A DNA stretch of 64,000 nucleotides from Gambelia wislizenii (Eukaryota; Chordata; Lepidosauria; Squamata; Crotaphytidae), in NCBI GenBank assembly GCA_030847615.1, contig JAUMIR010000002.1:286482028-286546027 (forward strand), read 5' to 3'. Position 1 is the stretch's first letter, and every line of letters begins with the position of its first letter. The notes under the pieces were generated by a model. The model searched no databases and was not told where the DNA came from. It was given only the letters and a program-made list of their open reading frames with translations. Made by a program: the position numbers and the translations under genes. Shown here piece by piece: positions 55,916-64,000 of the stretch.

Positions 55916-56143
55916 CAGTTGGCCCTCCGTATCCATGGGTTCTGCATCCACAGATTCAACCAACCACAGCTCGAAAATATTCGGAAGAAAGAATTCCAAA
56001 AAGCAAACTTTGCTGTTCACCATTTTATATAAGGGATGCCATTTTATTACACCATTGTATGTAATGGGACTTGAGCACCCACAGATTTTGGTATCCACAG
56101 GGGGGTCTGGAACTAAACCCCAGTGGATACTGAGGGCTGACTG
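55916..56143 (-). mobile_element. Tigger element with TA duplication
   Basis: Ends CAGTTGGCCCTCCGTATCCA and (other strand) CAGTCAGCCCTCAGTATCCA, TA on both sides (55914-55915, 56144-56145). Interior GATTCAACCAACCACAGCTC, GAAAATATTCGGAAGAAAG. Closer to the mammalian Tigger1/MER2 consensus than the other copies. Confidence 0.9.
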
Positions 56144-56145
56144 TA

Positions 56146-57554
56146 CATTATTTTTTGGACTACAACTCCCAGAATTCCTCATCCAATGTGGCCAAAAATT
56201 AACATCTCCATGCTGTGGAACTGTGGAGTAGCAACAATGGCTCTATCTCTTCCAGATCTGTAGGAAATTAAGGCTGTAGTCCTGTACATACTTTTCCCCA
56301 AACCAAATCCCATGGAACTCACCTGAACTTATTTCTGAGCAGACACTTATAGGACTGAGCTGGCAACTGTAAATAAATGCAATAGCAGGCCTTTGGATCT
56401 GGTTATGAGGCTCAGCACCCAAGCTTTTGAAATCTCTTTGCCACCCTCCCTTTAAACCTGAAATAGAACCCTTGCGTTATGCAGAAATTCTTATTCTGTG
56501 ACCTCAATGAGTCCAGATGAAGGAATGGCTATGGGGCAGCTTCCTGGAACAGTATTATATCCAGTGTGTTTCAGTTTCCTGGACTTTTCTAGAAATCTTA
56601 TTGCATAAGTCAGTCAGTCAAGAATGCAATTACATCAGCAGCATCTTAGCTTAAGTTCCTTAAACGTACATTTTTCATCAGCACAACATGAACAAGCATG
56701 CTTTGAACAGTTGCTAAAAAAACTGTACAGAGGGCAAAGCTGAGACCAAGGAGTCTTCCACACAAGATTTTCCCCCTCAGCTTTAACTTCCCATCTGTTC
56801 TTGGCTGTCTATTTTAAAAACATTGTTTCCCTCTCCATCTCCCATTAACATTGGCTTGGGTTTGCGTAGAGCATTTCCCATTAATTCTTCCTTAGTGACT
56901 GGCAGACATTCAGATTTAATTGGTGTTTCCTTGGATGCCTACCAAAGGTTTGTTTGTTTATATTGATCTGCTGTGTCTCAGGCTACATAAAACAAGCAGA
57001 CGGCCCAGCAGTGAAGCAAAGTCAGCAGCTTGCATCTACATAAACCACTCAGCATCCGTTATTTGCTTACCAAATGCATTCAAGGAAGAATAATACACAG
57101 ACATAGCAACAGGGATTATTTCTGGACTGACACTTATTACCACTACCCAGTTGTTGCTTATCTACTGTAAATTACATGTGGAAGTTGCAACTGACTTTTC
57201 ACACTGGAAGGTATGGCTTTGTGTACATGACATAGTGATCTACTTAGACTAGTGGGTGTGACATTGCTTTGTAGGCAGGGAAAGGGTAAATCACCTCAGC
57301 ATGCCATCATTTTAAAATCATGATACTATATTCAATTTTTCAAATTGCTTTTCACTTTTGCACTAATGCATTCTTTTAAAAATCAGGACTATTGTACTCT
57401 TGGCTCAATAACTCTAAAAATGTTTAGAAGCAGAAGAAAATGGGTTAAAATGAAAGAATATGATGATAAAACAGCACTGGCTGGAAAGATAGGAAATGTA
57501 ATACATGTGTTTGTGTGAGTATATGAAATTGTAAATTTGCACTAAAATGTCCTT
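56146..57554. other. Longest repeat-free stretch, 1.4 kb
   Basis: No transposon signature, no exon with recognisable domain. Parts around 56770-57130 look unique and of even base composition. If the upstream flank of MFHAS1 holds a conserved enhancer, this is one of the likelier places, but nothing in the sequence proves it. Confidence 0.3.
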
Positions 57555-57566
57555 TCATTAAGCATT

Positions 57567-57803
57567 TGTTGTTGTTTTGTGCCTTCAAGTTGTTTCCAGC
57601 TTATGGCAACCTTAAGGCAACCCTATCACGGGCTTTTCTTGATAAGATTTGTGCAGAGGGGGTTTGCCATTACCTTCCTCTGAGGTTGAGAGAGTGTGAC
57701 TTGCCCAAAGTTACCTAGTGGATTTCCATGGCTTAGTATGGATTCAAACCCCATTCTGCAGACTCCTAGTCACAACATTCAAACAGCTACACCATGCTCT
57801 TTC
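57567..57803 (-). mobile_element. Complete Sauria SINE with 12-bp duplication
   Basis: Reverse orientation: GTTGTTGTTTTGTGCCTTCA, CAGCTTATGGCAACC, CAAACCCCATTCTGCAGACT, GCTACACCATGCTC. The duplication TCATTAAGCATT flanks it (57555-57566, 57804-57815). Confidence 0.95.
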
Positions 57804-57815
57804 TCATTAAGCATT

Positions 57816-58056
57816 ATTGCACCAATATTTTAAAAATTTGGGTGTGGGGATGGAGTGGTATAGAAATAGAGAGGGAGTTAAAATGCAAATTAGAAACTGA
57901 TTTTTAAAAAGTAACTAAAATAACACCAAAGGTAATAATAAAAGTATGCCACTGAGATAGGTTTGCCCACCTGACACATCACTGCATGCTTCTTAAAAGA
58001 GAGTGAGGAGAATGATACCTGAACAAGCTCTTGTTTTGTCTCTAGCGCAAATATAC
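57816..58056. other. Intergenic, no recognised feature
   Basis: Nothing recognised. Confidence 0.35.
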
Positions 58057-58059
58057 ATA

Positions 58060-59663
58060 GGGCGCAGCTATATGGCATTTTTTATTCCTGGAAGAAGTGA
58101 GAAATAGAACTCGATTCTTTCACCCACCGTACCCACAATTTGTTGCAGGTAGTAAAGTCTCAGATTTGTTGTTTACACATACCACACACCTTGCCGCCTC
58201 CAGCCTCTGCTTCCCTTTCAAGCAGCTGGAGCTGGCAGGGAGCCGGCCGAGGGCTTAACGGGCCAGATCTCCCACCTCCCCTAGGTGGCCATTTCTACCT
58301 GCTCCCCACTGCCACTGAGGTACATTCCCTTGGTGGCAAAAGCGCTACAGCCAGTGGAGAGTCAGGCGAGGGCTGAGCGGGCCAGGCCTCCCCCGCACCA
58401 GGTGAAATGGGCTTCTGAGGCTGATGACACTTCCTCCCTGTCTGTCACAGAGGAAGCCTCCTCAGATGTGGGAGCCATGTGGGTGCTGGGTGGAACGGGC
58501 TGCCGTGGCTGAGGATGCTTCTTCTGTGAGTGTCAGTCACAGAGGAAGCATCCTCAGCCATGGGAGCTGTGGGGACGCCAGGCGGAATGGGCTGCCATGG
58601 CCTAGGGCGCTTCTGACACTTATGGAGGAAGTGCCCTAGGCTTCAGCAACCTGTTCCACCTGGTGCCCACGTGGCTCCTGCAGCCAAGGATGCTTCCTCC
58701 ATGACTGACACTCATGGAGGAAGTGTCCTTGGCCACGGGAGCCACGTGGATGCTGGGCGGAATGGGCTGCCGTGGCCTAGGATGCTTCCTCTATGTCACT
58801 CACGGAGGAAGTGTCGTCGGCCGTGGGAGCTGCGGGAGTACCGGGCAGAATGGGCTGCTGCGGCCTAGGGTACTTCCTCTGTGAGTGTCAGTCACGGAGG
58901 AAGCATCCTCAGTTGCAGGAGCTGCAGGGGCGCTGGGCAGAACAGGCTGCCGCAGCCTAGAGCCCTTCATCCACGAGTGTCAGAAACACCCTAGGCCGTG
59001 GCAGCCCATTCCGCCCAGCACCCACGTGGCTCCCGAGGATGCTTCCTCTGTGACAGACAGTCACGGAATCAATGTCATTGCCTGTGGATGCCCGTTCCAC
59101 CTAGCACAGGGGAGGCCTGGCCCCCTTGGCCCTCGCCTGGCTCTTCGCTGGCTGCGGCAGCTTCTGCCACTGAGGGAACAGTCCCTCAGTGGTAGAAGCC
59201 TCCACACCCGGTGGGGAGCCAGGAGAAAGGGTGGACTAGGGGATGGGGGAAGGTCTAGCCCACTCGGCCGTCAACTGGCTTTCCACTGGCTGTGGCAACT
59301 TCTGCCAGCCAGGTTTCAGAGGCAACAGGGGACCCAAGGCAGGGCCATTCAAAAATGGCAGATCCTGAATTGCAAGGCTTTCCTTACAAGCCCACCCTCT
59401 CCAAGGTCCAACCAATCATAATTCAGTTCTGCTGTGTACCCCTTTCCCGGGATGGTTGCTGATTGATCAGACAACCAATAGTGCGGTTTCCCCCAGACTT
59501 TCCAAAAAGGTCTGCGGAAAATAGAGGGATGGAAAGTCATGGGTTTAATGGGTTTTTTGCTACCACTCCTTCTGAGTAGCGTGAGTCTGCCACGATGTGC
59601 ATGGGAAGCAACAGGATTCATCTCGAATTCTTCCCGGATATTTTTTGCCATGTACGCAACCTC
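58060..59663 (+). mobile_element. 1.6-kb non-autonomous DNA transposon with internal minisatellite, 3-bp duplication
   Basis: Ends GGGCGCAGCTATATGGCA and (other strand) GAGGTTGCGTACATGGCA, flanked by ATA (58057-58059, 59664-59666). The right third shares blocks with the right end of 51671-54234 (GCAAGGCTTTCCTTACAAGC, CAGACAACCAATAGTGCGGT, GGGTTTTTTGCTACCACTCC). The middle is a hairpin array. No transposase. Confidence 0.87.
58410..59070. repeat. Hairpin minisatellite, units about 80-100 bp
   Basis: Each unit has CTTCCTCYGTGAGTGTCAG or a variant, mirrored by CACGGAGGAAG, then a GCATCCTCRGCCATGGGAGC, GCTGGGCGGAATGGGCTGCC, TGGCCTAGG stretch. About seven units, with decreasing order to the right. 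Confidence 0.82.
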
Positions 59664-59666
59664 ATA

Positions 59667-60221
59667 GATTCCTGAAAACTCTTGAGGAGCTTCTTCTTGT
59701 ATGGCACTCCTAGTATCAGTATGGGATGGAACGCACTGTCAACGTGATCTCTCCCTTAGCATCCCCTCTGGCACTGTTGAGCCCACCTAGCTCACTACAA
59801 GCAATGAACCAGGTGGGGTGACAACCTGAATGCAGAACATTTCCCAAAGATTATGAGAACTAAGCAAAAGTGCTGCTAGATGGAATCACAGCTCATCAAG
59901 TCCAAAGGAAACTGCACAGGCTCCCTATTTGCTTTCCAGCCCAACTGAAGATGACGAAACTTAACTTTAAGTGCTTACTTTGAAAGCCCTAAGAGGCTTG
60001 AGACCCACAGATTTGAAGGAGTGCATCTCCCTGCATCAGCCTGGCTGTGTCTTGTGAAGTGTGGGAGAAGCTGTTCTCCAAGCATCTCCAATACATTGTC
60101 CAGCAAGGCAGAGACCTTGTGAAAAACCATTCCCTTAGAGGTGGATTGAAAACTTCTCAGTGCCACATTAAAACTGTTCTTTTTGCATGGGCATTTTTAG
60201 TCAAGCTGTTTGTCTTATCAT
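59667..60221. other. Intergenic; decayed SINE-like tract possible
   Basis: No defined element; around 59880-60100 there are words found in old reptile SINE/LINE tails, but I cannot assign them. Confidence 0.3.
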
Positions 60222-60329
60222 GTTGGCCATCTGTGGGGAATGATTTGATTGTGTATTCCTGCATGGCAGGGGGTTGGACTGGATGGCCCTCGAGGTCTCT
60301 TCCAACTCTATGATTCTATGATTCTATGA
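60222..60329 (+). mobile_element. CR1 LINE 3' tail
   Basis: GTTGGCCATCTGTGGGGAAT, GCATGGCAGGGGGTTGGACT, CTTCCAACTCTATGATTCTA and two more ATTCTATG units. Confidence 0.9.
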
Positions 60330-61790
60330 AATGCTTGGATGATTGTAATGTCTTTTTAAAAACTGTATTTTGTGTAACTGTGTGTGTGTGGTGTGTACAT
60401 TCCCCTGGAATCTGTAAGGATGGGCAGTTTATAAATTCTGTTAATTTATAAATAAGAGTATTAAAATATTATTGCTTAAAAAAACTCTAAGACTTGGGTG
60501 GCCTTCAGTTGAAATTATTTCTGAGCTGTTTTGGTCAAATATGCCCTCTAGTGGACACCATGCTGTATAAAAGCAGGAAGACAAGGACCTCATGGATATG
60601 CTGGAAGGTCAGATTCCTGAACCTCCAGCTGAAAAGCTGGGAAGGCAAAGTTAGACTTCAGTGGTTGCCCCCAGCCACACTCCATACACTTCATGACTTG
60701 CAGCCTGGCTGCTGACAAGCACTGCATATTTTGGTGGTATAAAAATTCTGGCTATGGTGATACATCTGTAATTAGCCCCTTTAAAAATGCAAGCCAAGGA
60801 TGCAATGTAAATCAGCACCCAGTCACAACAAAGTTCGGGACAGCTGTGCTGCCAGCTCTAGCTCAGAAGAATTCAGAATTTTGTGTAAATGCAAAAGCTT
60901 ACATCTTGTCCTACAACATGGAAGGGGGAAAGTATAGGAAGTCCCTACCTTTTGACAGCTCATTATCTGACCACTCACGCTTTTGACACTTGCAAATTAA
61001 GGACAAGTTTCAATCATTCAAAGAGGGATCCACTCTTTCTACAGTTCTTCCCTGTGGAGGCTTGCTTGGGACTGACCATGTACGCACATGCTACTTACAA
61101 AGCAAGCTGAGAGGGGGGAAAAGTTACCAAGCTGGCTGGGACACCTACCTGGGTTCTGGTTTTTGACCAATGTCTGTTTCTGACATTGCTCCAGTCCCTA
61201 ATCTGTTGGGTAAGTGGGGGCTTCCTGTATCCAGATTTGACTTCTTTAGGTGATCCCAGTGTGAGCAATTTGGAGGAGCCCATGGGGGGAATTTCTCACA
61301 TAGAAGAAAACCCATTTTTACTGTAAAACTGAGTGAATCTCATGTGAAAAATTACAGCAAAACTCCTACAGCAAGGATGTAATAATATTTCCTGGTGACA
61401 TGTCCACATGTTATATATCTAGTCACTGGGTTCAATATTAAAAGATCAAAATGATTCCAAAGCTTACTGTTTTAAGCCTCACAACACTTCAGTATTACTG
61501 ATTTTTCTGAGAACAATGTTTCTCTAAGAATGTACATAATATAGTATATATTCAGATGCTCAACTCCTAATAATTTCTGCGGGGATCTGCGCTTTTCAGC
61601 CTAACCAATATTTAGGGAAATACAAGTTCTTCCTTTATTATAAGTCTATGTAATGTTGATTTAAAAGTGTTTCTTTCCTTTGAACTGACCATTGGGGTCT
61701 TGTCAACATTGTGTAGTACTGGCATTAAGATTATTCTAGATCTTTACATCTATGGCTCAAACATCATTGCTTAGCTCCAGATACACTAAA
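60330..61790. other. Intergenic, no recognised feature
   Basis: About 1.46 kb with no repeat or coding signature recognised. Confidence 0.4.
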
Positions 61791-62935
61791 GACCCATCCA
61801 TACGAGGAGGGAAAATATGGAGTACCTTGTAGTACAGTTTTCCCTTCACATTTATGGGAGTTAGGGGCGTAGGACCCCTACAAAAGTTTTTAAAAAAGTG
61901 AATACAGTACTTACAGTATAGTGGAGATGGGGGCAGAAGGGCTCCTCAGGCTTATGAAGCTAGTACCTGGAGGCGGGGGAGTACAAAGAACGTGGGCCTG
62001 TACGTAGGTCCCTCAGCCACTGACCTGCTTCTGAATGCTCAGGGAAGGCAGAGAGGAGAAATCTCATTTGCAAAGAGTCTCCAAACCCTGCAAAGAAGCA
62101 GGTTTCGGGGGCTCTTCGCACTGGAGATTTCTGCTGCTCTGCATGCCAGCAGCTTTTAACAGAAGGAATGTTGTGGGGAGGTCTTTCAGCTGGGAAAGGT
62201 TTTGCAAATGAAGCTGGGGGATCCTGGTTGCAAGCAAGAAACTGAATGAATGGCTGGAGGCTTTAGCAGCACAGGAAATAGCAGGGCGAAGAAGGAACAA
62301 AAGGAACAGAGTGAGGCTGTCCAGCTACTTAAGCAGCAGCTACAAATCCATGAATAATCAAATCCCCAAAAGTGAAAGCCGCAAATGTGAAGGGATGACT
62401 GTAATGGCATTCGCAGCAGCAACAACACGTCTTAATGGTGTTTTTGGCCCTAGAAGCCCCCATAAAACTTCTCATGCCTGATGGCGGCTGAGAGTGATTT
62501 ACTCGCATTAGTTCTTCACTGCCACCAATTTTTTAAAAAAGCAATCTAAGGTGCACTTGGAGAAAAGGACAGCAAAACAAAACAAAAAAAACACCTATTC
62601 TGTTTTTCACCTTAGCAATCGCTTGCTAAAGAAAAATCCAACATGGCAGCAGCAAGTGCTTGCCCTGTTAGCAAGCCCCGCCTCCTGCACTCACACGGGC
62701 CAATCAGTTTTGCACTTCCTCTCCTATGGGGAAGCAATTCAAAGTGAACCACTTGTGCTAACAAGCAGGAATGTGCACCCCTGTTTTTTTAAAAACTACA
62801 GGAAAAGCCTGCATTATTTTGCCATTTTGGGCCCCCCGCCTTCCAAATAGTGTGGATTGGTGTGGGATCCCATTTAGACAGGTAGGATTCCCAGCCCATT
62901 CCATGAGGGCTATTTTGACAGTTTAGACCACCCCT
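61791..62935 (-). mobile_element. 'A' family DNA transposon split by a Tigger
   Basis: Left end GACCCATCCATACGAGGAGG and right end (other strand) GGGGTGGTCTAAACTGTCAA; the interior in reverse (CAACACGTCTTAATGGTGTT, AAAATCCAACATGGCAGCAG, CACACGGGCCAATCAGTTTT, GCACTTCCTCTCC) matches the 47.2-kb copy. Tigger at 61835-62401 interrupts it near the left end. Confidence 0.75.
61835..62401 (+). mobile_element. Tigger-like element with TA duplication
   Basis: Ends CAGTTTTCCCTTCACATTTA and (other strand) CAGTCATCCCTTCACATTTG, TA at 61833-61834 and 62402-62403. Sub-terminal GGACCCCTACAAAAG and AAATCCCCAAAAGTGAAAGC. No transposase frame; 567 bp. Confidence 0.88.
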
Positions 62936-63399
62936 CAGAGTGCAATCCTATTTACTGACATTTACCTGGGAGTAAGCCCTACTGAATCCAGTCGAGTCAA
63001 CTTTTGAGTGCATACATAAGGATTGCTGTGTGAATGACCAAGGTTGGCATATTCAGTCACCTGACTCTGCAATGACAACAACAAATAAGGAATTACTAAT
63101 CTAAATTCCTACTAGAACAGACCCATTGTATCAATTTATGAAGAGTAGTCAACACTTCTATAAAACCCATTGATTCAATGGGTCTGGCCTAGTTGGGACC
63201 AACAATTGGATTTAGGCCAATTATGTTTTGAAAATAAAATTTCATATCCATTTATATATCTTTCTGGAACTTGTCCCTAGTGGAAGTGACATCTCATTTG
63301 CAGAAGAGAGGCACATATACAAGCTTTTCAGTGGAATCAACAGAAACTCTTCCACTCTCGCCCACCCCCACTTCTAATTAATAATGCTACTGTGATTCC
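62936..63399. other. Intergenic, no recognised feature
   Basis: Mirrored CCATTGATTCAATGGGTCTG-type words suggest an old repeat but it cannot be bounded. Confidence 0.3.
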
Positions 63400-63590
63400 A
63401 GACCAGGGTTCCCTGGAACCCGGGGTTTTTTGTGAGAAGCTGCTGGGGGTTCTGTGGACGATCATGATTGAAAAAAGTAATTTTCAAAGGGCTGTACGTA
63501 TGATAATTTTCATGCAGGGGGGTCTGAGATGTGAACATTATTTAAACGATTGCTCCAGGGGCCAAAGGTTGAGAAAGGCTGTTCTAGACT
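63400..63590. mobile_element. hAT (Charlie-like) MITE, old
   Basis: CCAGGGTTCCCTGGAACCCG at the left, GGCCAAAGGTTGAGAAAGGC at the right, and ATCATGATTGAAAAAAGTAA inside, the layout of a hAT MITE. The duplication is not clear. Confidence 0.5.
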
Positions 63591-64000
63591 TTTTGTTTTG
63601 ATTCAGGAAAACAGTGTTCGTTTATTATCTCTCTGCATGCAACCTTTGACTTTACTCAAAAGAAGTTTCCCTACAGACATTGCAAAGGAAATCAGGAGGT
63701 CCAAGAATGTAAACAGCATTCATTCTGTGAGCACCAGATTTCAGAAATGGATGTTTATGGGTCCCTAACTATATAATGAACTGTAGACCTGTGTGGACAT
63801 GAGTAACTATGAGCATGGAACTGTTTGATAGATTTCATTACTCTGTTTTAATGTTTACTGTTTTAGCAAGGCATGTTCTTCCCTAGATTATTTAAATCAA
63901 TTATTGGGGAATCCAGATAACATCCCTGCCAAATTGTTATACTTCCAGTGTTTTCCCATTAGCCTTTCTTCCTTTTTCAGATCTGCTTGGTGGGTACTTC
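63591..64000. other. Intergenic, no recognised feature
   Basis: Nothing recognised up to the window edge. Confidence 0.4.

Noticed and set aside
58410..59070. CRISPR array
   Set aside because: Repeats are diverged, of varying length, with no unique spacers, and lie in a vertebrate transposon.

Overview
The window is vertebrate nuclear DNA, most likely from a squamate reptile (a lizard). The evidence is the repeat mixture: CR1 LINEs ending in the ATTCTATGATTCTA-type tail, a BovB/RTE fragment, tRNA-derived SINEs of the Sauria type ending in AACAACAAC, a Penelope-like element, and hAT, Tigger and other non-autonomous DNA transposons. The species cannot be fixed from sequence alone.

Only one host gene is visible. 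The minus strand at 8109..4806 carries the large first coding exon of MFHAS1 (a ROCO protein: leucine-rich repeats, Roc GTPase, COR). The exon ends at a clear GTAAGG donor, so 1..4805 is intron 1 and the gene continues beyond the left edge. A CpG-rich block (about 6950-8640) covers the 5' half of the exon and the presumed 5' UTR/promoter, and holds a strong 85-bp inverted repeat at 8464-8548. From about 8.7 kb to 64 kb is the upstream flank. I found no second gene there; every long open frame is a transposon remnant, a low-complexity stretch or an antisense shadow.

Layout: 0.2-3.0 kb, intronic SINE, CR1, a second LINE type and Tigger. 4.8-8.1 kb, MFHAS1 exon. 8.8-13.4 kb, CR1 tails inside older DNA transposons, a hAT with its 8-bp duplication, and a Tigger with an internal minisatellite. 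14-25 kb, a possible solo LTR, a Penelope 3' end broken by a hAT, and two 1.03-kb non-autonomous elements. 26-40 kb, SINE, palindromic elements, a nearly complete but frameshifted CR1 (about 31.1-34.0 kb) and BovB. 41.9-45.1 kb, three palindromic (foldback) elements with the same ends, two of them back to back inside one CR1. 45-50 kb, a further family of 0.6-kb elements and a complete SINE. 51.5-54.8 kb, a multi-level nest of elements. 58.1-59.7 kb, a 1.6-kb element swollen by a hairpin minisatellite. 60-63 kb, another nested pair.

The most unusual material is a set of non-autonomous DNA transposons that share G-rich ends and mostly 3-bp target duplications. It includes long near-perfect palindromes whose ends and loop are alike but whose arms differ completely between copies. 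Coordinates of repeats without a target duplication are approximate. Family names come from recognition of motifs, not from a database search.
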